Below are positions 10,669 through 19,189 of a DNA stretch of 64,000 nt, piece after piece (position 1 is the stretch's first letter; each line of letters starts with the position of its first letter). The notes beneath the pieces were generated by a model. It did no database searches. It was not told the origin of the DNA and was given only the letters and a program-made list of their open reading frames with translations. The stretch is from Bog-756 sp963718405. Lineage in GTDB: Bacteria > Actinomycetota > Acidimicrobiia > Acidimicrobiales > RAAP-2. The DNA lies in NCBI GenBank assembly GCA_963718405.1, contig CAVQYZ010000001.1, positions 620,001-684,000 of the forward strand, read 5' to 3'. A program made the translations under genes and the position numbers.

Positions 10669-11190
10669 CCGGGTGACGCCAGACCCATCAGGCGGTGGAA
10701 TCCCCGGCTTCGGGGCGTATCCTCGGCGGGGAACGTGATCACGTAGAGCGACTTCGTCGACACCGAGCGCTAGCGGCCTTGGTCAGGGTTTACGTCACGA
10801 GCCGAACCACCGAGCTGTTGTTCTGGCCGGGGAGGTGGTGACCGGAAACCCGGCGGGCGGGGTTCGCGTCCATCGACATTTGTGGTCGAACGGCCTCACC
10901 AGCGGTCTAAGCGACCTGTCGCAGAAACTGGAGCCCGCGGCCTTGGAAAGCGGTCGCCAGGGGAACGGACCGGCGATGTCACGCACCGGTCAAGCACTCG
11001 TGCAAGGTTGTCGCCAAGCGTTCGGGCAAGGAGTCGGTACGACTCTCGATGGGTGCCCCAACTCAGAAGTGACCGGGCCGGATCCAGACGAGCAACTGCC
11101 AGTTGCTCATCTGGATCGGGTCGAACAATCTGCATCCCTCCTGCAATCTTCGTTGCGCCGCCTAGGGGCAACTTTTATGGTCCACGTGCG
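10669..11190. other. Intergenic region rich in dyad symmetry upstream of the pilus locus
   Basis: There is no convincing gene in these 522 bp. A short hairpin (CCCCG-gctt-CGGGG, 10702-10715) could end the peptidase transcript. A perfect 12-bp palindrome ACGTGATCACGT lies at 10733-10744, and a 37-bp near-perfect palindrome at 11081-11117 (separate entry). The promoter of the pilus run presumably lies here, but I see no clear -35/-10 pair. Confidence 0.5.
11081..11117. repeat. 37-bp near-perfect palindrome
   Basis: The arms GATCCAGACGAGCAACTG (11081-11098) and CAGTTGCTCATCTGGATC (11100-11117) pair at 17 of 18 positions around a single C. It lies 74 bp before the first pilus-run gene, so it could be a large operator, a cruciform or a hairpin in the leader RNA. 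Confidence 0.7.
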
Positions 11191-11805
11191 ATGGACAATC
11201 CAGCCCTCCGCACCCTCCTTCGAAGGAAGTCGACAGCGCGGTGGCTGACGTTTGTCGTGGCCATGTGCCCCATCCTTTTGAGTGCCTGCAGCTCGATGGA
11301 CCACCCGGTGGCGCAGGGAAGTGTTCGGCTTGGTGCGGTCCATAGCGCAGCGCTCCCGGTGACTGCATCCGCTGCTCACGGACCACGGGTATCGGCGGCA
11401 GATCAACAGGTGCTGTCGGCGTGGCTCGCCGCCGAACTGGCGTTCCAGGATGCGGCGGTGACCGCAGATGCCAACGAGCCGGCACTGGCTGCCACCACTC
11501 TCGAACCGCAATTGGGGGTGAGACGGTCCTTCTTCGAGCAGATGCGAGCCTCCGGCGAAGTCGGCCGAGGACCGACCTACTACGGAACTCCCACTGTGAC
11601 TGCGCTGGAAAGGGACCGAGCGACCGTCCGAGCGTGCGCCGACGTGCGACAGATAGTGGTCTCCGCGGCCACCGGTCTGCCCGTTGCGGGCGAGCTGGGT
11701 CAAGTGGGTTATGTGGCATACACGTCGTCGATGGAGTTGACCAATAGCGGGTGGAAGCTACTGACCCAGAGGACACCAGCGGTAGACAGGTGTGAGGGTA
11801 CGTGA
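11191..11805 (+). CDS. Putative exported lipoprotein at the head of the pilus run
   Basis: The frame is open much further upstream, but ATG 11191 is the first start followed by an export signal: RRKSTARWLTFVVAMCPILLSAC, in which LLSAC is a lipobox. The mature part (about 165 residues) has the helix LSAWLAAELAFQDAAVTAD, then YYGTPTVTALERDRATVRACADVRQIV and a C-terminal strand pattern (YVAYTSSMELTNSGWKLL), resembling small NTF2-like lipoproteins that accompany actinobacterial pilus genes. Its stop overlaps the next start (GTGA), so the two genes are translationally coupled. Confidence 0.65.
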   Translation: MDNPALRTLLRRKSTARWLTFVVAMCPILLSACSSMDHPVAQGSVRLGAVHSAALPVTASAAHGPRVSAADQQVLSAWLAAELAFQDAAVTADANEPALAATTLEPQLGVRRSFFEQMRASGEVGRGPTYYGTPTVTALERDRATVRACADVRQIVVSAATGLPVAGELGQVGYVAYTSSMELTNSGWKLLTQRTPAVDRCEGT

Positions 11806-12695
11806 GATTTCGAACCCGGTGTCTTTCGGCAGTGGCGGTATTCCTCGTGGGGCTGGCGGCCGTCAATGTCGTCCCTACGGCCTCCCAAGCGAATACGGTC
11901 CGAGGGGGCGACGGCCGCGGCCACACCATCACTGTCGGTGCTTCGAGAGTCGGTTCTGGAGGCGGAGGCCCAGGAGGAGCCACCGGCGGCGGAGGAGCGG
12001 GACGGGCCCAGAACCCGTGGCTCTGCGTCGACACCAAGCTCGTCTTGAATGATGAGGGAGGTTTCGCCGCCGGAGGTCCCACCCCGGGTAGCTGGTACTC
12101 GGTGACCTGTATCAACCAGGTGACAGGGGCCAGCATCACGGCCACTGAATGGATTCCCGATCAGGCGGCGGCGACCACGCCCGCGGTCAACCCGTATGTC
12201 CTCGCTCTCCAGGCTGAGAACTCGCTCCACCTACCCTCACCGACTACCCACTTCGATCCGGCAAACTTCTCAGTGGTCAATCTGGCCACCTGGTTGTGGA
12301 TCGGTGGGGATATCTGGCACCCCTACGCGGTAACGGCAACGGTCGGCACGGTTAGTGCTACGGCGGTGGCCACTCCGGAGTCGGTCACATGGGTGATGGG
12401 AGATGGTGGCGTAGAGACCTGTGGCGGCCCGGGTACGCCGTTCGATTCGGCCGGGCCACCAAACCAGTCGACGAACTGCCTTCATACCTACTCCACCTCC
12501 TCAATGGGCCAGCCCTCGCGAGACGGGAACCCCAATGACGGCGCTTACCCGGTGGTCGCCACAGTCCAATGGTCTGTGACCTGGTCGGCGGTGGGGGCCC
12601 AGGGCGGGGGAGCACTTCCTCCACTGTCCACATCCTCGTCGACTTCCATCAGGGTCGAGCAGGTCCAGAGCGTCAACTCAACGGTTGGCCGCTGA
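11802..12695 (+). CDS. Secreted beta-rich protein of the Tad locus
   Basis: GTG 11802 overlaps the preceding stop. The N-terminus CLSAVAVFLVGLAAVNVVPTASQA is a Sec signal peptide with an Ala-x-Ala-like site. A Gly-rich stretch (about residues 40-65) precedes a beta-rich body: WLCVDTKLVLNDEGG, AVTATVGTVSATAVATPESVTW and WVMGDGGVETCGGPGTPF. The last motif is the PKD-like MGDG turn seen in proteins that precede cpaB/tadZ in actinobacterial tad clusters. It is probably cell-wall-associated and may assist pilus assembly; the exact role is unknown. Confidence 0.65.
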   Translation: MRFRTRCLSAVAVFLVGLAAVNVVPTASQANTVRGGDGRGHTITVGASRVGSGGGGPGGATGGGGAGRAQNPWLCVDTKLVLNDEGGFAAGGPTPGSWYSVTCINQVTGASITATEWIPDQAAATTPAVNPYVLALQAENSLHLPSPTTHFDPANFSVVNLATWLWIGGDIWHPYAVTATVGTVSATAVATPESVTWVMGDGGVETCGGPGTPFDSAGPPNQSTNCLHTYSTSSMGQPSRDGNPNDGAYPVVATVQWSVTWSAVGAQGGGALPPLSTSSSTSIRVEQVQSVNSTVGR

Positions 12696-12696
12696 G

Positions 12697-13542
12697 GTGA
12701 CGTCACTCCTCGATCGCAGTTCAACGAAGGCAACGACTCCACCGGTATCCGGCTTGCGGGGGAGTTCGCGTCTCCCGACGTCCCTTCGGAGGCGGAGGCC
12801 GCTGGTGGCCCTGGTCTCGCTGGTGGTGGTGTGCGCCAGCATCGCCATCTTTGCCGATCTGTATGCGTCGGCCGACCATCAAGCGTCCGTGATCATCGTG
12901 ACCGAGACCATCGAGCAGGGTCAGCTAATCGCCGGAAATCAACTCGGCGAGGCCAACGCGTCCATCTCGAGTGGGGTGACGGCGATCCCCGTGGCCGATG
13001 CCTCGGAGCTGTCGGGCCAGCGTGCCGCGGTCACCATAGAGGCCGGTTCACTGCTCACCCCTCAAGATGTGACCACCGCCGCACCGATCGCTTCGGGGGA
13101 TGCCGTAGTGGGGCTGGCTCTGAAGGCAGGTCAACTGCCTGCGGCGGGTGTCGAGCCTGGCGATCAGGTCGAGATCGTGCAGACAGCCAGCCCGGGTACC
13201 CCGCTCTCCTCATTGTCCAATTCCAGTTCGTCATCCACATCGGGGAGTCAGTCCTCCGGAGGTGGATCCGGAACGGGGGTTCTGGTACCCCAGGCCACGG
13301 TGTTCGATGTCGAGGTACCTTCGTCCAACTCATCCTCCGGTGCTTCGCTGTTGGTGTCGGTCGAGGTGTCATCGACCCTGGCAGCATCGGTGTCCACGGC
13401 CGCGGCCGCGGACCAGATCAGCCTGGTCCTGCTGCCCGCCTCCTCCCCCTCATCCTCATCCTCGCCGGCCAGATCGACCGGTCAGGGCGATGGCGCCCGC
13501 AGGGAAGACAGTCCACGATCGACAGCCGGCTCCAGCACATGA
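12697..13542 (+). CDS. SAF-domain pilus assembly protein (CpaB/RcpC-like)
   Basis: I choose GTG 12697, 1 bp after the previous stop; TTG 12685 is an alternative. A basic N-terminus is followed by one membrane helix (PLVALVSLVVVCASIAIFADLY) and a SAF domain: IVTETIEQGQLIAGNQL, then AAVTIEAGSLLTPQDVT and VVGLALKAGQLPAAGVEPGD. This is the order found in Flp pilus proteins CpaB/RcpC, which sit at the cell envelope. A long Ser-rich insertion (about residues 175-205) and a Ser/Pro tail are low-complexity. The stop overlaps the next ATG (ATGA). Confidence 0.8.
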   Translation: MTSLLDRSSTKATTPPVSGLRGSSRLPTSLRRRRPLVALVSLVVVCASIAIFADLYASADHQASVIIVTETIEQGQLIAGNQLGEANASISSGVTAIPVADASELSGQRAAVTIEAGSLLTPQDVTTAAPIASGDAVVGLALKAGQLPAAGVEPGDQVEIVQTASPGTPLSSLSNSSSSSTSGSQSSGGGSGTGVLVPQATVFDVEVPSSNSSSGASLLVSVEVSSTLAASVSTAAAADQISLVLLPASSPSSSSSPARSTGQGDGARREDSPRSTAGSST

Positions 13543-14318
13543 CGGTGACCAGCTTCGTGTCGATCAAAGGCGCACCTGGCGTTACCACCCTCGCCTGCTT
13601 GGTGGGCGCGAGCTGGCCCGAGGGGCGAAAGGTGATGGTGGCCGAGTGCGATCCGAGCGGTGGTGACCTGGCCGCCCGCTTCGAACTGTCCTCGAGGGAG
13701 GGTTGGCCAGCGCTTCTGGCCGCCGCCCGCCGTTCGGGTACGGAGGCCGACATCGCATCCCATCTGCAGCAATTGCCGGGTGGACTCGACGTGTTGGTGG
13801 CCACTCGCGGACTGGATGTCCTCGATGCCTCACGTTCGATGAATGCGCTCCTGTCGAACTCCCACGCTGCATCGGAACATGGCTGGGATGTTCTGATCGA
13901 CCTGGGCAGACTCGCTCCGGACGACCGGGCCTCGGCGGCCTGGCTCGAGCATTCTGACGTGGTCGTGGTGTGTTCCCGTTCCGATGCGGCTTCGGTGGTG
14001 CATATTCGTGAGCGGGCACCGGTGCTCCTGGAGCGATATCAGGACCGGGTATGCCTGGCCATCGTGGGAAGCGGGGATCATGCGAGCTCTGAGATCCAGC
14101 AGTTCACCGGGATCCCGGTCTTGGCGGTCGTACCGTTTGATACAGCGTCCGCGGCCGTGGCCACCGGGCGGCGGCAGAGTCGACGCCGGCTGCGCCGTTC
14201 GTTGTTGGCAACCACCGCGGCGCGGATGGCCACCACGCTGGCCGGTCGGATCAGCTGGTGGAGGCGACGGGGAGTTTGCAGACGGGGAGGCCGAAGCGGC
14301 CGAGCCACCGTCAGGTGA
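13539..14318 (+). CDS. TadZ/CpaE-like ParA-superfamily protein with altered Walker A
   Basis: ATG 13539 overlaps the previous stop by 4 bp. The 259-residue protein has the ParA/MinD fold: SFVSIKGAPGVTTLACLVG at the N-terminus, then VMVAECDPSGGDLAARF (Walker A' strand), GLDVLVATRG and WDVLIDLGRL. TadZ proteins place the pilus machine at a cell site. The P-loop (residues 10-17) reads KGAPGVTT: the Lys before the Thr pair of KGGxGKT is replaced by Val, so ATP hydrolysis is doubtful. The C-terminus is very basic (RRQSRRRLRRSLL) and may contact membrane or DNA. Confidence 0.78.
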   Translation: MTVTSFVSIKGAPGVTTLACLVGASWPEGRKVMVAECDPSGGDLAARFELSSREGWPALLAAARRSGTEADIASHLQQLPGGLDVLVATRGLDVLDASRSMNALLSNSHAASEHGWDVLIDLGRLAPDDRASAAWLEHSDVVVVCSRSDAASVVHIRERAPVLLERYQDRVCLAIVGSGDHASSEIQQFTGIPVLAVVPFDTASAAVATGRRQSRRRLRRSLLATTAARMATTLAGRISWWRRRGVCRRGGRSGRATVR

Positions 14319-14342
14319 ACCCCACCGCGAAGAGGCCTTGCG

Positions 14343-15803
14343 GTGACGACCACCTTGGCGCGGGCCCTCCGTGAGCTGGTGGCCGAGGACCTTGCCGGTC
14401 CGGGGGCTGCCGGACTGGTGGCTGACGACCGGCGGGAGTTCGCCCGTCAGCAGGTCTTCACCCATCTCGATGACCTGACCTCTAACGCCGAGGACCAGTG
14501 GCCGCCGTGCGAGAGCGCCGAGGAAGAACATCGCCTGGCCCAGACGGTCCTGGATGCCCTGTTCGGCATGGGGCGTCTCCAGTCGCTCATCGACGACTCG
14601 GAGATCGAGAACATCGACATCAACGGATGCGACCGGGTCTGGGCCAGCTACGCCGATGGTTCCAAACGGCTGATGGCCCCGATCGCGGACTCCGACCAGG
14701 AGGTCGTCGACATCGTGCGCTCTGCGGCCAGCCGGTTCGGTCTGTCCGAACGTCGGTTCGATATGGCGCGCCCGGAGCTCGACCTGCGCCTCCCGGACGG
14801 TAGCCGGCTGTCTGCGGTGATGGCCGTGACCTCAAGGCCGGCGGTGTCGATCCGCCGGCACCGATTGTCTGATCTGTCGCTCTCCGACCTGGTTGGTCTG
14901 GGGACACTTGACGTGGTCCTGGCCGCTTTTCTGCGGGCTGCGGTGAGGGCTCGGAAGAACATCGTGGTGTCAGGCGCCATGAACTCGGGCAAGACCACAC
15001 TCTTGCGGGCGCTGGCCGCGGAGATATCTCCTCGAGAGCGGATCGTTACCATCGAGCAGGCGTTCGAGCTCGGCTTGGACCGGACGATCGACCGTCACCC
15101 CGACATCGTGGCCCTCGAAGCGCGTCCGGCGAACCTCGAGGGAGAAGGTCTGATTTCGGTGGCTGACCTGGTCCGGCGAGCCCTGCGCATGAACGCCGAC
15201 CGGGTGATCGTGGGAGAGGTGTTGGGAGACGAGGTACTCCCCATGCTCAACGCCATGAGCCAGGGGCGATCCGGCTCCATGTGCACCATCCACGCCGATT
15301 CTTCAGCCGGGGTGTTCCGGAGGATCTCCTCGTATGCCGTCCAGGCACGGGAGCGCATCCCGCTTGAGGCCAGCAATCTACTGATCGCCGGGGCCATCCA
15401 TTTCGTGGTCCATCTCGACAGCGAGATCCACGACGGATATGGGTCGGGCGACGGGCCGCACGATGCGTCGGGTTGGACCGACTCGTCGGGTTGCCATGAT
15501 CCGAGCGACCCTCCGAATCCCCAGGAAACGTCGGGCCGGCCCCATCAGGGTCGAACGGACGAAGGGCGCCGGTTCGAAGGCCCGTCCTACTTTCCGGCCG
15601 CGGGCTCACGGCAGCGGTTCGTGTCCTCGATCCGGGAGGTGGTGGACGCCGAAGGAGTGCAGGTGATCTCCAACGAGGTGTTCCGGCCCGGTGCCGACCG
15701 ACGGGCTGTGGAGTCGGCACCGCTCCGACCGGAGACCTCGAGAGAGTTGGAGCAGTTCGGGTACCGGCCCCAACCGTCCGAGTTCGCTGGTTCGTTGCGG
15801 TGA
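14343..15803 (+). CDS. tadA: TadA/CpaF secretion ATPase
   Basis: From GTG 14343 the protein has 486 residues. The N-terminal domain contains DALFGMGRLQSLIDDSEIENIDING, as in CpaF. The ATPase core has Walker A GAMNSGKTT (about residues 211-219), an Asp/Glu box ERIVTIEQAFEL, Walker B RVIVGEVLGDEV (about 286) and the His box SMCTIHADSS (about 315). It powers Flp pilus assembly at the inner face of the membrane. Between the core and the last strands lies an extra Gly/Ser/Asp/Pro-rich segment of about 50 residues (363-417) that TadA proteins normally lack. Its stop overlaps the tadB start (GTGA). Confidence 0.9.
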   Translation: MTTTLARALRELVAEDLAGPGAAGLVADDRREFARQQVFTHLDDLTSNAEDQWPPCESAEEEHRLAQTVLDALFGMGRLQSLIDDSEIENIDINGCDRVWASYADGSKRLMAPIADSDQEVVDIVRSAASRFGLSERRFDMARPELDLRLPDGSRLSAVMAVTSRPAVSIRRHRLSDLSLSDLVGLGTLDVVLAAFLRAAVRARKNIVVSGAMNSGKTTLLRALAAEISPRERIVTIEQAFELGLDRTIDRHPDIVALEARPANLEGEGLISVADLVRRALRMNADRVIVGEVLGDEVLPMLNAMSQGRSGSMCTIHADSSAGVFRRISSYAVQARERIPLEASNLLIAGAIHFVVHLDSEIHDGYGSGDGPHDASGWTDSSGCHDPSDPPNPQETSGRPHQGRTDEGRRFEGPSYFPAAGSRQRFVSSIREVVDAEGVQVISNEVFRPGADRRAVESAPLRPETSRELEQFGYRPQPSEFAGSLR

Positions 15804-16651
15804 GGCTGGCGGTGGTACTGGTGAGCGGCGTGGGTTTTGGCCTTGGCATCGCCGGTATCGTGTGGGCGTGGCACGTTGGGAACCCTGACGTGGCCATTGC
15901 GCCTCGGACTGTCTCGTACGTGGCCCGGTGGCGAGGTCAGGTGTGGTTGCTGGCCCTGGCCACCGCGGCCGGGGTGCTGGCCGCCCTCGCTACCGGGTGG
16001 CCGGTGGCCGTTCCTATTGTGGGGGTGGCCGTCTTCGGGTTGCCGAAACTGTTCGGTCAGACGGCGGGATCGATTTCCATCGTGAAGATCGAGTCCATCG
16101 CCACTTGGACGGAGATGCTGCAGGGGACTTTGGCGGCTTCTGCCGGGCTCACTCAGGCCATCGTGGCCACGGCTCCCTTGAGCCCCCTCCCCATCAGGGA
16201 AGCGACGATGCGCTTGTCGGGCAGGTTGAGCGCAGGGATGCACCCCGGTGAGGCCCTGCTGTCGTTCGCTGACGACGTCGGGGATCCTTGCGCCGACCGG
16301 GTGGTGTGTGCTCTGCAGCTGGCGGTGTCGTCCCGGGCTCAGCGGATGGGGGACCTGCTGTCCGCGCTGGCTGACTCCACCAGGGACGAAGTGGCCCTGC
16401 GCCTGAGGATCGAGACCAGCCGGGCCTCCATCCGCAGCGGTGTGCGGACAGTGCTGGTGGTTTCGGTGGCGTTCGCGGTGGCGCTGGCCGTGCTTTCCCA
16501 CCCCTATCTCGAACCATTCGACTCGGCCAAGGGACAGGTGGTCCTTCTCGTAGTTGGGGCGATGTACGGCCTCGGGATGACCCTGATGGTTTCCATGGCA
16601 CGTCCACCCGCTCCGGTGCGCCTGCTCGGCGGGCAGGTGACGACTCAATGA
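15800..16651 (+). CDS. tadB: TadB-like platform protein (type II secretion F domain)
   Basis: GTG 15800 overlaps the tadA stop. The 283-residue protein has N-terminal membrane helices (VVLVSGVGFGLGIAGIVWAW, VWLLALATAAGVLAALATG), a cytoplasmic helical T2SSF domain (IESIATWTEMLQGTLAASAG, then ALQLAVSSRAQRMGDLLSAL) and two C-terminal helices (VLVVSVAFAVALAVL, VVLLVVGAMYGLGMTLMV). TadB and TadC form the membrane platform on which TadA acts. The 4-bp ATGA overlap continues into tadC. Confidence 0.85.
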   Translation: MRLAVVLVSGVGFGLGIAGIVWAWHVGNPDVAIAPRTVSYVARWRGQVWLLALATAAGVLAALATGWPVAVPIVGVAVFGLPKLFGQTAGSISIVKIESIATWTEMLQGTLAASAGLTQAIVATAPLSPLPIREATMRLSGRLSAGMHPGEALLSFADDVGDPCADRVVCALQLAVSSRAQRMGDLLSALADSTRDEVALRLRIETSRASIRSGVRTVLVVSVAFAVALAVLSHPYLEPFDSAKGQVVLLVVGAMYGLGMTLMVSMARPPAPVRLLGGQVTTQ

Positions 16652-17551
16652 GCTCATCCTTGATCCTCGGTGCCATGGTCGGGCTCGGCCTACTCGGTTT
16701 GGTCTACGGGCTGCGGGTGGCACCTGCCTCGCTCGAATCGATCCTCGGGGCGATGAACCGACCGGCACCTTCCTCCATCGAGCCTGAGGGGTCGGTCTCA
16801 GATCTCCGTGCGATCGGGGCGGAGGCTGGTTTCGTGGGCGGACACCACCGGATTGACGTCGAACCCGAGGTGGCTGGCCTTATTGCCCTCGTTGGCCATC
16901 ACCGGCGAGTCGCCCGAGGGGTTGGCGGCGAAGGTCCTGGTGGCGGGAGGAGTCGGACTGCTCGGCCCGCTGCTCTTGTGGTTGGCGGCGGACGTGGCAG
17001 GTGTCACCCTGGCCCCGATGGTCCCGGTCGTGTTGGTGGTGGTGGCGGTGCCGTCGGGGATATGCCTTCCGTTCGCCGCCGTGATCAGTCAGGCCCGTGA
17101 CCGTCGGAGGCACTTCCGCGTGGTGATCGGCTCGTTCGTCGATCTGGTGGTCCTGAGCCTGGCCGGTGGCGTAGGGGTCGAAGGATCCTTGTTGGCAGCA
17201 TCTCAGGTGAGTGACGACTGGGCTGCCCGGCGCATGGCCAGGGCGCTTGCCACGGCCCGGGACGGCGGACTGTCCCCTTGGGCCGCTCTGGGCCGGCTGG
17301 GCACCGAGGTCGACGTTCCCGAGCTGGTGGAACTGTCGACCACATTGGAACTGGCAGGCACCGAAGGGGCGCGGATACGTCAGTCGCTGACGGCCCGGGC
17401 TGTCTCGTTGCGGCGGCATGAACAGGCCGATGCGGAGTCTGCCGCCAACAGCGTGACCGAACGGCTGTTTCTCCCCGGGGCGCTGCTCTTGTTGGGGTTT
17501 CTGGTGTTCATCGGCTACCCCGCCTTCAGTCGGATCATCGGTGGCTTCTGA
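16648..17551 (+). CDS. tadC: TadC-like platform protein, frameshifted
   Basis: ATG 16648 overlaps the tadB stop. The first frame gives a membrane helix (LILGAMVGLGLLGLVYGL) and a linker ending near SDLRAIG. From about 16808 the +1 frame continues the protein: LAITGESPEGLAAKVL, helices VGLLGPLLLWLAADVAGV and PVVLVVVAVPSGICLPF, the T2SSF core VIGSFVDLVVLSLAGGVGVEG and the last helix LLLLGFLVFIGYPAF, ending at 17551. Removing one base between about 16797 and 16850 would give a normal TadC of about 300 residues. A GTG at 16808 could start the second part alone, without the first helix. Confidence 0.78.
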
Positions 17552-17653
17552 TGGCCGCGATGAGTGCAATGCGGGTCACCTGGCGTGTCGGCGAACGAGC
17601 AGATCAGAGCAATGAAACGGATCGATCGGGAAATGTCAACGAGAGGATCAACC

Positions 17654-17848
17654 ATGCCAAACCAGATCGTGGTCTTATGGACGTACCTACGGGCCCGGGC
17701 CGGACGCTTCGGGGAGTGGGACGAGAGAGGGTCCGTTGTGGAGACGGTCATAATCACCGCGCTCTTCGCGGCGTTGGCTATCGCCATCTGCGCCATCATC
17801 GTGACCAAAGTCACCGCCAAGACCAACTCGATCAACCTCAACAATTGA
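17654..17848 (+). CDS. Small Flp-type pilin
   Basis: ATG 17654 with GAGAGGA 6 nt upstream gives 64 residues. The pattern is that of a class III pilin: a short basic leader (LRARAGRFGEWDERG) followed by a hydrophobic helix (SVVETVIITALFAALAIAICAIIV) and a short tail KVTAKTNSINLNN. The Gly-Ser junction with a nearby Glu suggests cleavage by a TadV-type prepilin peptidase, although Glu is at +4 rather than the usual +5. It is a candidate for the major pilus subunit. The next start (TTG) overlaps its stop. Confidence 0.7.
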   Translation: MPNQIVVLWTYLRARAGRFGEWDERGSVVETVIITALFAALAIAICAIIVTKVTAKTNSINLNN

Positions 17849-18297
17849 CCCCACCGTTCTCCCAGATCGCCTATCAGCGGACCGACAAGTACAGGCGGCA
17901 CGGTCCGCACGGGTGGTCTCGACCGTTCGACGACAACGGATCAACGACGGTCGAGGCTGTACTGGTGATCCCGTTGCTCATGGGGCTCTTGGTGCTGTTG
18001 CTTCAGATGGCCCTGTGGGCCCACGCCGCTCAGGTGACCCAGCTGGCCGCGTCCGAAGGTGACCGGTCGGCCCGTTCCTTCGGGGGTGGACCAGTGGCGG
18101 GGGTGAGCCAAGCTGACTCGATCCTGCAGGGTTCGGGCTCCGACCTGGCATCGTCGAATGCCGTCGTGACCATTCTGCCCGGGGACCTGGCCGGCGTCAC
18201 GGTGAGCGCTACCGCAATGACCATCTTCCCGGGTTTCACCCACACGCTCACCGCGGTGGTGGTGGGTCCGATCCAGGAGTTCCGAGGCTCGGAATGA
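17845..18297 (+). CDS. TadE-like pseudopilin
   Basis: I take TTG 17845, which overlaps the pilin stop (TTGA) and follows the 4-bp coupling seen throughout this run. The 150-residue product has a polar leader ending DDNG, then STTVEAVLVIPLLMGLLVLLLQMALW, a TadE domain with Glu at +5 from the processing Gly. The outer part holds AAQVTQLAASEGDRSARSFGGGPVAG and a beta-rich tail. TadE-like minor pilins help initiate Flp pilus assembly. The stop overlaps the next ATG (ATGA). Confidence 0.72.
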   Translation: MTPPFSQIAYQRTDKYRRHGPHGWSRPFDDNGSTTVEAVLVIPLLMGLLVLLLQMALWAHAAQVTQLAASEGDRSARSFGGGPVAGVSQADSILQGSGSDLASSNAVVTILPGDLAGVTVSATAMTIFPGFTHTLTAVVVGPIQEFRGSE

Positions 18298-18777
18298 GTC
18301 CAGGGACTCCAGGCGGTCTCTCGGTAATGGTCGGCCGCCGATCCGGCCCGGAGCACGGCAGACCACTCCGAGACGAGGACGGAAGCCTGATCGTCGAAAT
18401 GGTGATCATCATGCCGGTGCTGTTCGTGCTGGTGCTGATCTTGGTGGTGTTCGGGCGGGTCTCCGAGGCCCACCAGCAGGTAGTGGAAGCGGCTAGAGCC
18501 GGTGCCGAGGCCGCAGCAGTACTCCCTACCAGCGAGAGCGCCCAGTCAGGAGGCCCGGAGGCCGCGGCGATCGGTGTCTTCGGGCAGACCCATACGTGTG
18601 TCCACGCGCAGATCACCACCGATCTCGGCCAATTTCCGTCCCGGGGGTTCCGTCAGCGTGACCGTGGTATGCCAGGTGGACCTGTCCGACCTGTCCATAC
18701 CCGGCGTCCCGGGCAGCACCACGGTGCAGGCCACAGCGGTGGCCCCGATCGATCCCTACCGGTCGGTGTTGAGTTGA
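18294..18777 (+). CDS. Second TadE-like pseudopilin, frameshifted
   Basis: ATG 18294 overlaps the preceding stop. DEDGSLIVEMVIIMPVLFVLVLILVVFGR is a clear TadE leader and helix, followed by HQQVVEAARAGAEAAAVLPT and THTCVHAQITTDLGQF. Near 18640 the frame breaks: the expected C-terminus (RPGGSVSVTVVCQVDLSDL, then STTVQATAVAPID) continues in the +1 frame to the stop at 18775-18777. Removing one base gives about 160 residues. That stop overlaps the TTG that would start the next gene. Confidence 0.65.
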
Positions 18778-19189
18778 GATCGCTTTCGAGCCCACCTTCG
18801 ACCGACCAGGACGCATCGATCAGCGCCTTTGTCGATCCTCTTCATGCTGGCGGTCTTTGCCTTGATGGGCCTGGTCGTCGATGGTGGCTCCGCGCTCAGT
18901 GCCCAGCAAGCGGCCTCTGACGAGGCGGAGCAGGCGGCCCGGGCCGGTGCCGGCCAGCTTTCGATCGACGCCCTTCGATCCGGAGTGGTGCAGCTCAATC
19001 GGTCCAAAGCCATCAGTGCGGCGGAGCAGTTCACGGTAGAGGCCGGGCACCCTGGCATCGCCACCGTGTCATCGGGGACGGTTACCGTCCAGATCGAGTA
19101 CCAAATGCCCACCGCCATCCTGGGGATGATCCATATCCCCTTCATCACGGTTTCGGCCAGGGCGTCAGCGGTGGACGTGCAAGGGGTGA
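18774..19189 (+). CDS. TadG-like exported pilus protein, frameshifted
   Basis: A TTG start at 18774 (TTGA overlap with the previous stop) gives a leader DQDASISAF. After one extra base near 18826 comes ILFMLAVFALMGLVVDGGSALSAQQ, the membrane helix and start of the Tad/TadG domain, then ASDEAEQAARAGAGQLS and a beta-rich part (TVTVQIEYQMPTAI, then ITVSARASAVDVQG). A second +1 shift near 19170 would bring in the TGA at 19187-19189, which overlaps the next gene's GTG in the way typical of this run. Without correction this frame runs on into the next gene. The two shifts are my reconstruction. Confidence 0.55.
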
